From Oscillospiraceae bacterium (GTDB lineage: Bacteria; Bacillota; Clostridia; Oscillospirales; Ruminococcaceae): DNA of 64,000 bases. The notes beneath the pieces were generated by a model. It made no database searches. It saw nothing but the letters and a program-made list of their open reading frames with translations, and was not told the origin of the DNA. The stretch lies in assembly GCA_017532085.1 (NCBI GenBank), contig JAFXJT010000031.1, positions 1 to 64,000 on the forward strand. Reading direction: 5' to 3'. How positions within the stretch are numbered: the first letter of the stretch is position 1; each line of letters begins with the position of its first letter. A program made the position numbers and the translations under genes. Positions 54,597 through 63,240 of the stretch are shown in pieces.

Positions 54597-54983
54597 TCAG
54601 TGCTTGGTTCTGCGTCGATTTTTCCACGCAATGAAACGATGATATTTTTGCTTGATGCTTGTCCAAAGCAGCTGTTGCTTTTGCTTCAGAAACGCCAGAG
54701 TGCGCTCGTCCTTTGGAAACCAAAGCCGCAGCAGCAAAATTGCCATGGCAAAAGTAATCAGCTTTTCCGGCGTGCCCGGAAACCATAACAGCCCCAGATA
54801 GACTGAGGCTGTGCTGCGCATCCAGCCGATATCAAAGCAGATGCCGATCCCTAAAAAACAATATGCCCAGCCGTTGGTCAGAAACCAGCTGATTGCCAGA
54901 CAAATCAACAGGTGAGGATTGGTGAGCGCTCTGATCCATATACGCCAGCCCTTTTGCTTGGGTGTCTGCGTGGGATGGGTCAT
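54597..54983 (-). CDS. Small membrane protein of unknown function
   Basis: 128 residues with three likely membrane segments (ICLAISWFLTNGWAYCFLGIGI and SVYLGLLWFPGTPEKLITFAMAILLL) and a basic C-terminal tail (KQKYHRFIAWKNRRRTKH). I do not recognise a family. Start ATG 54983 overlaps the stop of the upstream membrane-protein gene by 4 bp, so the two are translationally coupled and probably act together. Confidence 0.65.
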   Translation of the reverse strand: MTHPTQTPKQKGWRIWIRALTNPHLLICLAISWFLTNGWAYCFLGIGICFDIGWMRSTASVYLGLLWFPGTPEKLITFAMAILLLRLWFPKDERTLAFLKQKQQLLWTSIKQKYHRFIAWKNRRRTKH

Positions 54984-55822
54984 GATGAGCTTTCCTCTGC
55001 AACCGGCTCTGCCGGACGCACAATGGGAATAAAGGCGGCTGCAAGTCGGTTTTTGCCGCGCCGATAGACATAGAGCCATCCGATGATGCAGAATACTGTG
55101 GCATCGATGAAGTTCACAAAGAGATCCTGTGTGGTATCGGCAAGACCTACATCCAGATAGCCGTCAATCACATAGGTGCTGCCATCTGCGGTTTCAATGG
55201 TTGTGCGTACAATATCCTCGATTAGCACAGGCGTATTGCTTTGCGAAGGATCCAGCGAGACAGATTGAAATTGCGTGAGAACAGTATCCTTCTGCATATC
55301 CAATCCCAGAAGATGGTCGGCACCAAACTCAAAGAATTCCCATGCCACACCGATGGTCATGGAAAAACAAAATGCCATAACTGCCTGAAACAGCGGTGAA
55401 AGCGCAAAACGAAACCGATTGTTTTCATTAAGCAGATCCACCAGACAGAATCCGAATGCCGCAAATAAGAATCCGTTTACCGTATGGAGCATCGTATCCC
55501 AAAAAGGATATTTGAGATAATAGCAGGCGATTTCGCCTAAGATCTCAGCGCAGAAAATAAAGATCAGCAGCGTGATTTCCAGTGCCGTGGGCAGCTTGAT
55601 GCGCAGCTTGCGCTCGATGAAAGAGGGCGCCATAAACAGCAGCAGGGTAAGAATACAGCAAAGCAGACTTTCCCAGAGCTGCTGGAATGCACATCGGATG
55701 GCAATTGCAATTACGATTACACGCAGCACAGACCACACAATGAATGCCGGTCGATTCTGCCGGATCTGATCAATGAGCTGCTGCCTTGTGCTTTTTCGTT
55801 TTCGTTTGACGGTTGTTTCCAT
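54980..55822 (-). CDS. DUF2238/YjdF-like integral membrane protein
   Basis: About 280 residues. A basic N-terminus (KRKRKSTRQQ), five to six helices, and the pattern YPFWDTMLHTVNGFLFAAFGF with IGVAWEFFEFGADHLLG, which resembles the His/Glu signature of the DUF2238 (YjdF) membrane family. An extracytoplasmic region of ~60 residues lies near residues 175-235. Function unknown. AGGAGG precedes the ATG by 6 bases; it is coupled to the next small membrane protein. Confidence 0.6.
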   Translation of the reverse strand: METTVKRKRKSTRQQLIDQIRQNRPAFIVWSVLRVIVIAIAIRCAFQQLWESLLCCILTLLLFMAPSFIERKLRIKLPTALEITLLIFIFCAEILGEIACYYLKYPFWDTMLHTVNGFLFAAFGFCLVDLLNENNRFRFALSPLFQAVMAFCFSMTIGVAWEFFEFGADHLLGLDMQKDTVLTQFQSVSLDPSQSNTPVLIEDIVRTTIETADGSTYVIDGYLDVGLADTTQDLFVNFIDATVFCIIGWLYVYRRGKNRLAAAFIPIVRPAEPVAEESSS

Positions 55823-55951
55823 ATCAGACCTCCTGCATACTTCATTGTAATTTCTTAGCATTCTATGATTTTGACTGATACTGCATTCAGTTTTTTTCTG
55901 AATAATTATAGTATGCTTCTTCGATGCGCTGCCATTCTGTCAGGAGAATAT

Positions 55952-55976
55952 AAAAAAAGCAGGATTCGCATCCTGC
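55952..55976 (-). terminator. Terminator of candidate small RNA
   Basis: GCAGGAT / ATCCTGC with a 4-base loop, then TTTTTTTATAT on the minus strand. Confidence 0.85.
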
Positions 55977-56065
55977 CTTCAAAAATGAGATGAAATCAAT
56001 GTGTGTAGAACAAAAGAAAGGAGACAACAAAACGAGTGAAAATAACGATAATCATTATTTACACT
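55952..56065 (-). ncRNA. Candidate small RNA, ~115 nt
   Basis: A consensus promoter (56072-56100) and an intrinsic terminator (55952-55976) on the minus strand enclose ~115 nt with no ribosome site. A 19-codon hydrophobic frame starts in it but has no Shine-Dalgarno. Between are U-rich single-stranded stretches (TTTTGTTGTCTCCTTTC), with CTCC repeats that could pair with Shine-Dalgarno sequences. It is divergent from nifJ. Function unknown. Confidence 0.45.
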
Positions 56066-56071
56066 ACGTTT

Positions 56072-56100
56072 ATTATACACGAAGCCCGGTCTTACGTCAA
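56072..56100 (-). promoter_or_regulatory. Promoter of candidate small RNA
   Basis: TTGACG (56095-56100), 17-bp spacer, TATAAT (56072-56077) on the minus strand. Confidence 0.75.
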
Positions 56101-56256
56101 CCGTTTTTTTATGGAACGACAAAAAAATCGGATATTTTCGGCAGTTTATCCAAAAATATCCAATTAAATTTAGCTACATCTTCCGCTGCCTGTGCAGGAT
56201 TACCATCCCTGCCACAAATTGATATGGGAAAATTCGTCGAAATTCGATTGAATCCC

Positions 56257-56285
56257 TTTACAAGCGCCGCAGAATGTGCTATAAT
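56257..56285 (+). promoter_or_regulatory. nifJ promoter
   Basis: TTTACA (56257-56262), 17-bp spacer, TATAAT (56280-56285). Leader of ~90 nt. The stretch 56101-56256 holds no recognisable feature. Confidence 0.75.
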
Positions 56286-56378
56286 GGTTCTGTGAAATTC
56301 TGCGCCCATGGCAATGCGCAGCGTTTTCGTGCGCGCAGATTCCCAATTTATTATTATTTAACAGGAGGAATATTTCTC

Positions 56379-59300
56379 ATGGCTATTTTGCGCAAAAAGA
56401 AGACCATGGACGGCAATAACGCTGCAGCGTATGTCTCCTATGCCTTCACGGAAGTCGCCGGAATTTATCCGATCACGCCTTCCAGCCCCATGGCAGACTA
56501 CGTGGATCAGTGGTCCGCACAGGGCGTGAAGAACATTTTCGGTACCACCGTTAAGGTGGAGGAAATGCAGTCTGAGGCCGGTGCAGCAGGTACTGTTCAC
56601 GGTTCTCTGAATGCCGGTGCCCTCACTACCACTTATACCGCTTCTCAGGGTCTGCTCCTGATGATCCCGAACATGTACAAGATTGCAGGTGAGCTGCTGC
56701 CGAACGTTATCCACGTTTCCGCACGCTGCGTATCCTCCCACGCTCTGAACATCTTCGGTGATCACTCTGACGTATATGCTTGCCGTCAGACCGGTTTTGC
56801 TATGCTGGCAGAAACCAATCCGCAGGAAGTTATGGATCTGGCTGCTGTTGCACATCTGGCTGCAATCAAGAGCCGTGTGCCTTTCATCAACTTCTTTGAT
56901 GGCTTCCGCACCTCTCATGAGCTGCAGAAGATTCAGATCTGGGATTACGAAGATCTGAAAGAAATGACTGATATGGATGCTGTTAAGGCATTCCGTCAGC
57001 GTGCTCTGAATCCCGAGAATCCTACCATGCGCGGTTCTCACGAAAACGGTGATATCTTCTTCCAGCACCGTGAGGCTTGTAATGCTTACTACGATGCAGT
57101 TCCTGCAATCGTTGAGGAGTACATGGAGAAGGTAAACGCTAAGCTGGGCACCAATTATCAGCTGTTTAACTACTATGGCGCTGAAGATGCAGACCGCATC
57201 ATCATTGCTATGGGTTCTATCTGCGACGTTGCTGAAGAAGTCATTGATTATCTGAACGCAAACGGTCAGAAGGTCGGTATCGTAAAGGTTCGCCTGTATC
57301 GTCCGTTCTCTGCAGAGAAGCTGGTTGCTGCGATTCCCGCTACCGCTAAGAAGATTGCTGTTCTGGATAGAACCAAGGAGCCCGGTGCTCTGGGCGAGCC
57401 TCTGTTCCTGGATGTAGTTGCTGCTCTGGCTGCAAACGGCAAGGATGCAAAGGTAATCGGCGGTCGTTACGGTTTGGGTTCCAAGGATACTCCTCCTTCC
57501 AGCGTGTTCGCTGTATTTGCAGAGCTTGCTAAGGATGCTCCCAAGGCACAGTTCACCATCGGTATCAACGATGATGTTACGATGCTCTCTCTGGCTGAGG
57601 AAGAGGCTCCCAATACCGCAGCAGAAGGCACCATCGAGTGCAAGTTCTGGGGTCTGGGCGGCGACGGTACCGTTGGTGCAAACAAGGACTCCATCAAGAT
57701 CATTGGCGATCACACCGATAAGTTTGTTCAGGCATACTTCCAGTATGACTCCAAGAAGACCGGTGGTATCACCATTTCTCACCTGCGTTTCGGTGATCAG
57801 CCCATCAGAAGCCCCTACTATATCAATAAGGCTGATTTCGTTGCCTGCCATAACCCCTCTTACGTTCTGAAGGGCTATAAGATGGTCAACGATGTTAAGC
57901 CCGGCGGTGTATTCCTCATCAACTGCCAGTGGAGCGCTGAGGAACTGTCTGAGCATCTGAATGCTGAGACCAAGCGCTATATCGCTAAGAATAATATTCA
58001 GCTCTATATCGTGAATGCAATTGATATTGCTGCCGAGATCGGTCTGGGCAAGCGTACCAATACCGTTCTGCAGTCTGCTTTCTTTGCACTCTCCAAGGTT
58101 CTGCCTGCTGAGGAAGCCATTGGCTATATGAAAGAAAAGGCTCAGAAGTTCATGAAGAAGGGCAAAGAGATCGTTGAGATGAACGAGAAGGCAATCGATG
58201 CCGGTGCAACTGCATTTGTTAAGGTAGAGGTTCCTGCTGATTGGGCAAATGCTGTGGATGAGGCTGCTGCTGTCAACGAGAATGGCCCTGCAAAGCTGGT
58301 CAAGATGGTCAACGGCATCATGAATCCTGTTGGCAAGATGGACGGCGATTCTCTGCCGGTATCTGCTTTCATGGATCATGCTGACGGTACCTTTGAGCAG
58401 GGTGCTTCTGCTTACGAGAAGCGCGGTGTTGCTGTTATGGTTCCTGAGTGGGATCCCACCACTTGTGCAAAATGTAACCGCTGCTCCTTCGTCTGCCCGC
58501 ACGCTACCATTCGTCCGTTTGCTCTGAACGAGGAAGAAGCTGCAGGTGCTCCCGAAGTGACCAAGCTGGCTGAGAAGCCCATCGTTAAGACCAACTACAA
58601 GTACACTCTGGCTGTATCTCCTATGGATTGTATGGGCTGCGGCGTCTGCGTAGGCGTATGTCCCACCAACTCCCTGAAGATGGTCAGCAGAGAGTCCCAG
58701 GATGCACAGCAGGCTGCTTTCGATTACTGTGTTGCTAACGTAACCGAAAAGCCTGAGGTTGCTACCAATGCTACTGTGATCAGCAGCCAGTACAAGAAGC
58801 CTCTGCTTGAGTTCTCCGGCTCCTGCGCAGGTTGTGCTGAGACCTCTTATGCACGTCTGATCACCCAGTTGTTCGGTGATAGAATGTATGTTTCCAACGC
58901 AACCGGCTGTTCCTCTATCTGGGGCGGTCCTGCTGCAACTTCTCCTTATACCACAGATGAGAACGGCAGAGGTCCTGCATGGGCTAACTCTCTGTTCGAG
59001 GATAACGCTGAGCATGGTCTGGGTATGTATCTGGGTCAGAAGGCAATCCGCGATCGTCTCATCGAGCAGGTGAAGGGTATTCTCACCTCCGACAAGGCAT
59101 CCGCTGAGATGAAGGCTGCTGCACAGGCTTACCTCGATACCGTGAATGACGGCGAGGCAAACGGTGCTGCTACCGATGCTCTGGTTGCTGAGCTGGCTAA
59201 GGTGAAGGATCAGTGCGAGTGCTGCGCTGATATTTACGAGAACCGTGCTTACCTCTCCAAGAAGTCCGTTTGGATCTTCGGCGGCGACGGCTGGGCATAT

Positions 59301-59909
59301 GATATCGGCTTCGGCGGTCTGGATCACGTTCTGGCATCCGGCGAGGATGTAAACATCATGGTATTTGATACTGAGGTTTACTCCAACACCGGTGGTCAGG
59401 CTTCCAAGGCATCCAACATCGGCCAGGTTGCACAGTTTGCAGCAGCCGGTAAGGCAATCGCTAAGAAGAGACTGGCTGATATCGCAATGAGCTATGGTTA
59501 TATCTATGTAGCTCAGATTGCAATGGGTGCTGATATGAATCAGACCCTCAAGGCAATCAAAGAGGCTGAGTCCTATCACGGACCTTCTCTGATCATCGGC
59601 TATGCACCTTGCGAGATGCACAGCATTAAGGGCGGTATGCAGAACTGCCAGGCTGAAATGGCTAAGGCTGTTGAGTGCGGTTACTGGAACAACTTCCGTT
59701 ATGATCCCAGACTGGCTGCAGAAGGCAAGAATCCCTTCATTTTGGATTCTAAGGCTCCTACTGCTTCCTATCAGGACTTCATCATGGGTGAGGCTCGTTA
59801 CAGCGCACTGACCCGCTCCTTCCCTGAGCGTGCAAAGGAACTGTTCGTTGCAGCTGAAAAGTCTGCAAACGATCGTTATGCTTACCTGAGCGCTCTGGCC
59901 GGTAAGTAA
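56379..59909 (+). CDS. nifJ: Pyruvate:ferredoxin (flavodoxin) oxidoreductase
   Basis: 1176 residues, the single-chain PFOR of anaerobes. Domain I has YPITPSSPMADYVDQW; two [4Fe-4S] sites are visible (CAKCNRCSFVCPHA and CMGCGVCVGVCPTN, ~690-760) and the TPP domain has GGDGWAYDIGFGGLDHVL. It oxidises pyruvate to acetyl-CoA, CO2 and reduced ferredoxin. AGGAGG precedes ATG 56379 by 9 bases. Codon use (GCT, TCT, AAG, CTG heavy) differs from its neighbours in the way of highly expressed genes. Confidence 0.98.
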   Translation: MAILRKKKTMDGNNAAAYVSYAFTEVAGIYPITPSSPMADYVDQWSAQGVKNIFGTTVKVEEMQSEAGAAGTVHGSLNAGALTTTYTASQGLLLMIPNMYKIAGELLPNVIHVSARCVSSHALNIFGDHSDVYACRQTGFAMLAETNPQEVMDLAAVAHLAAIKSRVPFINFFDGFRTSHELQKIQIWDYEDLKEMTDMDAVKAFRQRALNPENPTMRGSHENGDIFFQHREACNAYYDAVPAIVEEYMEKVNAKLGTNYQLFNYYGAEDADRIIIAMGSICDVAEEVIDYLNANGQKVGIVKVRLYRPFSAEKLVAAIPATAKKIAVLDRTKEPGALGEPLFLDVVAALAANGKDAKVIGGRYGLGSKDTPPSSVFAVFAELAKDAPKAQFTIGINDDVTMLSLAEEEAPNTAAEGTIECKFWGLGGDGTVGANKDSIKIIGDHTDKFVQAYFQYDSKKTGGITISHLRFGDQPIRSPYYINKADFVACHNPSYVLKGYKMVNDVKPGGVFLINCQWSAEELSEHLNAETKRYIAKNNIQLYIVNAIDIAAEIGLGKRTNTVLQSAFFALSKVLPAEEAIGYMKEKAQKFMKKGKEIVEMNEKAIDAGATAFVKVEVPADWANAVDEAAAVNENGPAKLVKMVNGIMNPVGKMDGDSLPVSAFMDHADGTFEQGASAYEKRGVAVMVPEWDPTTCAKCNRCSFVCPHATIRPFALNEEEAAGAPEVTKLAEKPIVKTNYKYTLAVSPMDCMGCGVCVGVCPTNSLKMVSRESQDAQQAAFDYCVANVTEKPEVATNATVISSQYKKPLLEFSGSCAGCAETSYARLITQLFGDRMYVSNATGCSSIWGGPAATSPYTTDENGRGPAWANSLFEDNAEHGLGMYLGQKAIRDRLIEQVKGILTSDKASAEMKAAAQAYLDTVNDGEANGAATDALVAELAKVKDQCECCADIYENRAYLSKKSVWIFGGDGWAYDIGFGGLDHVLASGEDVNIMVFDTEVYSNTGGQASKASNIGQVAQFAAAGKAIAKKRLADIAMSYGYIYVAQIAMGADMNQTLKAIKEAESYHGPSLIIGYAPCEMHSIKGGMQNCQAEMAKAVECGYWNNFRYDPRLAAEGKNPFILDSKAPTASYQDFIMGEARYSALTRSFPERAKELFVAAEKSANDRYAYLSALAGK

Positions 59910-59924
59910 TTCCCAACAGGATAC

Positions 59925-59962
59925 AAAAAACCGCATGGTCTTGATTGGCCATGCGGTTTTTT
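59925..59962 (+). terminator. nifJ terminator
   Basis: AAAAAACCGCATGG / CCATGCGGTTTTTT, loop of ten bases, T-run. Confidence 0.92.
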
Positions 59963-60039
59963 TCAAATCCTCCCTCATTTGTCATATGCATGCTCCTGAT
60001 ATGGTCTTTGCGTTGCGGTTACTGATATGCGAATACGAA

Positions 60040-60068
60040 TTGACAATGAAATTCTTCAATGCTATAAT
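60040..60068 (+). promoter_or_regulatory. Promoter of dockerin protein gene
   Basis: Consensus TTGACA (60040-60045), 17-bp spacer, TATAAT (60063-60068). Confidence 0.85.
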
Positions 60069-60154
60069 GAATTTGTGAGGAAATCACTGCGTGTTTCGAA
60101 TGTATTTGTGAAAGCCTTCAGCAATAAGGCAATTTTTATTCAGGAGGGTTGGTT

Positions 60155-61525
60155 ATGACATACTATATGCAAGCCATTTTGACATTGGGCACTTGTTTTG
60201 CGATTGCTGCCGGCAGCAGTCCGTTCACATCTGCAGATGACGCAGCAGGTTCCGTCAAGCTTTCGACAACAACCACCAGAACTACCACAACAACCGCACC
60301 CATGACTACGCTTGCACCGCAGGATTATTGCGATGCATGCGGCAAAAGCATCCCTGATGGCGAATGCGTGCGTACTCCCCTTGGATTGTTCATCTGCCCT
60401 GTCTGCAACAGTGCAGGGGCGGGCGGCACAACGGTGGCTATCGGCGGCACTGCCACCACAGCGGTTACTACGATGCCAACGACTGTCCAGACCACAGTTC
60501 CGTTTACAAGCAATGTGTATTCCAATGAGGAAGGCACACTGCATTGTGAGTATTATGCCTATGTGGGGGATACCATCAAAGTAGTGGATACGCTTTTGGC
60601 ATATCCTTATGAGCTTTCCGGTGATTGCTGTACCTATCAAGACGGCATTCTCACCGCAGAGAAGCCAGGTTATACAGTCCTGTTCTTTTATGAGACCGAG
60701 GCCCATGAAACAGTCGTCGGTGAGGTGTGCGTGCGTGTGGTGCATGAACCGATAGTAACCATTACCACCGCCACAACGCTGCATCCGGAAACTAACGCAG
60801 ATGGCTCCACCGTGATTTCCAATCCTAACGCGCTAAACGGCACCGTGACCACCTCGCCCTACTATCCTGAATATAACCCGTGGGTGACCGATGCAGAGGG
60901 GAATCAGTATTACGTAGGCACCAATGCTTATCGTGAAACCTTGCTTACTATGGTTTCAAAGCCGGATCGTGATACATTTGCATTGGGTGAGCCGTTGGAT
61001 CTGAGCGGATTGAAGGTGTTCATGACAGAGTATCGCAACTATAATCAACGGGATTATGATGTGACATCGGTGCTCGAAATTGAAACGGATTACAACCCCG
61101 ATGTTCCGGGTAACTATACCGTTGCAGTGTACACCAATTATACTTGCGGTGAGGCACGTACAACGGCCAGAATCGAATGGGTTGTATGTGTTTCCGAGGA
61201 GTACATTTACACCACGGTTCCCGATGAAAGCAGCAGCGGAGGCACTACCACTCTGCCGTCAGCAGTTACTACTACTACGACAACCACGACAACCACTACC
61301 GGACCCGAAAGCGATGCGACCGGATCTCGCACACAGGGCGACTGTAACGGAGATGCTCTTGTCAAGATCGATGATGTGGTATTGCTGTGCCGCTATGTAG
61401 CAGAGGATACGACCATTGAAACAGCTGCATTTCTGGCGGATCGTGCCGATCATAACGGCGACGGAAACGTGAATGCCGATGATGTCAGCTCAATTCTGCG
61501 GTATCTGACAAAATCTTCGGCATAA
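60155..61525 (+). CDS. Secreted Thr-rich dockerin protein with Cys4 knuckle and Ig-like domains
   Basis: 456 residues. Signal peptide 1-~27, Thr linker, a small Cys module (C59-x2-C62, C81-x2-C84, with C71), another Thr linker, a first Ig-like part (~125-215), a bacterial Ig domain (~275-365, TFALGEPLDLSGLKVF and PGNYTVAVYTN), a poly-Thr linker and a C-terminal type I dockerin (GDCNGD and ADHNGDGN calcium loops). No catalytic domain is recognisable, so it is likely a structural or adhesion part of the cellulosome. AGGAGG lies 7 bases before ATG 60155. Confidence 0.85.
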   Translation: MTYYMQAILTLGTCFAIAAGSSPFTSADDAAGSVKLSTTTTRTTTTTAPMTTLAPQDYCDACGKSIPDGECVRTPLGLFICPVCNSAGAGGTTVAIGGTATTAVTTMPTTVQTTVPFTSNVYSNEEGTLHCEYYAYVGDTIKVVDTLLAYPYELSGDCCTYQDGILTAEKPGYTVLFFYETEAHETVVGEVCVRVVHEPIVTITTATTLHPETNADGSTVISNPNALNGTVTTSPYYPEYNPWVTDAEGNQYYVGTNAYRETLLTMVSKPDRDTFALGEPLDLSGLKVFMTEYRNYNQRDYDVTSVLEIETDYNPDVPGNYTVAVYTNYTCGEARTTARIEWVVCVSEEYIYTTVPDESSSGGTTTLPSAVTTTTTTTTTTTGPESDATGSRTQGDCNGDALVKIDDVVLLCRYVAEDTTIETAAFLADRADHNGDGNVNADDVSSILRYLTKSSA

Positions 61526-61552
61526 ACAGCAGTTTCGATGCAATATAGCAGA

Positions 61553-61592
61553 AATCCCCACAAAGAAGCGGCATACCTTCTTTGCGGGGATT
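61553..61592. repeat. Inverted repeat after dockerin gene, related to hairpin at 50731
   Basis: AATCCCCACAAAGAAG faces CTTCTTTGCGGGGATT across 8 bases with one mismatch. No good T-run on either strand. The AAAGAAG/CTTCTTT core equals that of 50731-50771. The rest of the 283-bp gap to acpP holds only the acpP promoter. Confidence 0.6.
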
Positions 61593-61709
61593 CCCTTTGG
61601 GATGCGATGGGAACTTAAGATGGCGGTTGTTGTGCAAAATCTACAAATATGAATCGAAATGAGATCTGTAATTTTCTGCTGCCGAAGAGAGGAAATTGCA
61701 GAAAAAATA

Positions 61710-61738
61710 TTGACCTTTTGCTTCTAACACGCTATACT
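61710..61738 (+). promoter_or_regulatory. acpP promoter
   Basis: TTGACC (61710-61715), 17-bp spacer, TATACT (61733-61738). Confidence 0.75.
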
Positions 61739-61808
61739 ATAAGCAATGTGCGTTGCGCACGGCGCTGCGCAGAGAGTTTCTCTAATAAAGGAAAGGAAGC
61801 GGAGTTTC

Positions 61809-62036
61809 ATGGTGTTTGAAAAGCTGAAAGAGATCATTCTGGATCAGATGGATGTGGATGAAGAGGATATCACATTGGATGCCGATATTCAAGAGGATCT
61901 GCACGCAGATTCTTTGGATATTGTGATGCTGATGAAGACCATTTCCGATGAATTTGAAATGGCTGTTCCCGATGATGCAGTAGACACAATCAGAACTGTT
62001 GGTGATATTGTAGATTATATTGAGGAGTATCAGTAA
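61809..62036 (+). CDS. acpP: Acyl carrier protein
   Basis: 75 residues, strongly acidic, with the phosphopantetheine serine in DLHADSLDIVML (~Ser35). It carries acyl chains in fatty-acid or related synthesis. It is monocistronic: promoter and bidirectional terminator enclose it, with no fab genes nearby, so it may be an extra ACP or simply a separate locus. AAGGAAGCGGAG precedes ATG 61809. Confidence 0.93.
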   Translation: MVFEKLKEIILDQMDVDEEDITLDADIQEDLHADSLDIVMLMKTISDEFEMAVPDDAVDTIRTVGDIVDYIEEYQ

Positions 62037-62058
62037 CGATCTGTCAGCAAAATGACAC

Positions 62059-62100
62059 AAAAAAGCGGCAATGCTGTCCAAAACAGCACTGCCGCTTTTT
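62059..62100. terminator. Bidirectional terminator between acpP and pyrB
   Basis: 17-bp stem (AAAAGCGGCAATGCTGT / ACAGCACTGCCGCTTTT, one mismatch), T-runs on both strands. Confidence 0.92.
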
Positions 62101-62115
62101 ATGATTGCGGAAAGC

Positions 62116-63204
62116 TCAAATCGAATCGATGGTTTCGGCACGTTCTTCGCAGTATTCACAGCGAATGCGGCCATCTTTTTCGATGAATCGGCTGGGAAGA
62201 TAGGTTTCACAACTGCTGATGCATTTTGCATTGCGGCAGCAAAGCGCAGGCTGCTCTTTGCCATGCAGAAGAGGCTGCGTGTTCTTGCTTTCCAGCAGTG
62301 TCATAATCAGCGCCATGCGGATATACATACCGTATTGCGCCTGTTTGAAATACAAGGCTCGCTGGTCATCGTCCACTGCAACAGCAATTTCATCCACACG
62401 GGGCAGCGGATGCAGTACGGCAAGATCGGATTTGGCATGCAGCATTTTATCGGGTGTCAGACAGTAGATATCCTTTTGTGCCAGATATTCTTTCTCAGAT
62501 GCAAAGCGCTCCCGTTGAATTCGTGTCATGTAAAGTACATCCAACTCTCCGATGGCATCATCCAAAGAGGCCTCTTCCCGATATTCACAGCCGGAAGCAG
62601 CCAGCATTTTGATAATATATTTCGGCATGCGCAGTTCGGGCGTAGAAATCAACACGAAGCGGTTGCCCGGATAGCAGGACAATGCTTTGCAAAGAGAGTG
62701 CACTGTTCTGCCATATAACAGATCACCGCACAAGCCAATGGTAAGATGATCCAGTCGTTTTTTCTCCATGTGCAGCGTCAGCAGATCGGTGAGCGTCTGG
62801 GTAGGATGCAGATGTCCGCCATCGCCTGCATTGACTACAGGGCAATCGGCGGAAAGCGCTGCAGCTTTCGCAGAGCCTGCCATGGGATGCCGAATAATGA
62901 GAATATCAGAATAAGAGCTGACAACCTTAGTCGTATCCTTGAGATTCTCACCCTTGGAAACAGAGGAGCTCATGGGATTATCAAAGCCGATGATGCTGCC
63001 GCCCAGACGGATCATAGCGGATTGGAAGCTCATCTGGGTACGAGTCGAAGGCTCATAGAACAAGGTTGCCATAATCTTGCCGGCACAGGCTTGAATATAG
63101 CGCTGGGGGTGGGCATAGATCTCAGCGCCCAGCTTAATCACTTTGTTCCACCAAGCAACGGGGTAATCATTCAGATCAATAAAATGCGAATAGCGGCTTT
63201 CCAT
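62116..63204 (-). CDS. pyrB: Aspartate carbamoyltransferase with C-terminal PyrI-like zinc tail
   Basis: About 362 residues. The catalytic PyrB part (~1-305) has FYEPSTRTQMSF (~50) for carbamoyl phosphate, the HPMAG, HLHPTQTLTDL and HPLPRVDEI motifs. The last ~50 residues carry CRNAKC and CEYC, the Cx4C...Cx2C pattern of the zinc domain of regulatory chain PyrI, but the nucleotide-binding allosteric domain is missing. It makes carbamoyl aspartate for pyrimidines. ATG 63204 is 11 bases after AAAGGA; a GTG 9 bases upstream is possible. No separate pyrI is seen. Confidence 0.92.
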   Translation of the reverse strand: MESRYSHFIDLNDYPVAWWNKVIKLGAEIYAHPQRYIQACAGKIMATLFYEPSTRTQMSFQSAMIRLGGSIIGFDNPMSSSVSKGENLKDTTKVVSSYSDILIIRHPMAGSAKAAALSADCPVVNAGDGGHLHPTQTLTDLLTLHMEKKRLDHLTIGLCGDLLYGRTVHSLCKALSCYPGNRFVLISTPELRMPKYIIKMLAASGCEYREEASLDDAIGELDVLYMTRIQRERFASEKEYLAQKDIYCLTPDKMLHAKSDLAVLHPLPRVDEIAVAVDDDQRALYFKQAQYGMYIRMALIMTLLESKNTQPLLHGKEQPALCCRNAKCISSCETYLPSRFIEKDGRIRCEYCEERAETIDSI

Positions 63205-63240
63205 AGATTTCACATTCCTTTCGGTCAGTGTTTTTTAGGA

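Noticed and set aside
55990..56295. 101-codon plus-strand frame before nifJ
   Set aside because: It crosses the nifJ promoter and the antisense small-RNA unit, and has no ribosome site or recognisable domain.
56358..59978. A 1206-codon open frame antisense to nifJ
   Set aside because: It mirrors the strongly biased codon use of the highly expressed PFOR gene. It has no own ribosome site or recognisable domain, whereas the plus strand has full PFOR motifs.
60240..61300. ACN-rich tracts as DNA repeats
   Set aside because: They are in-frame Thr-rich linkers of the dockerin protein, not independent repeats.
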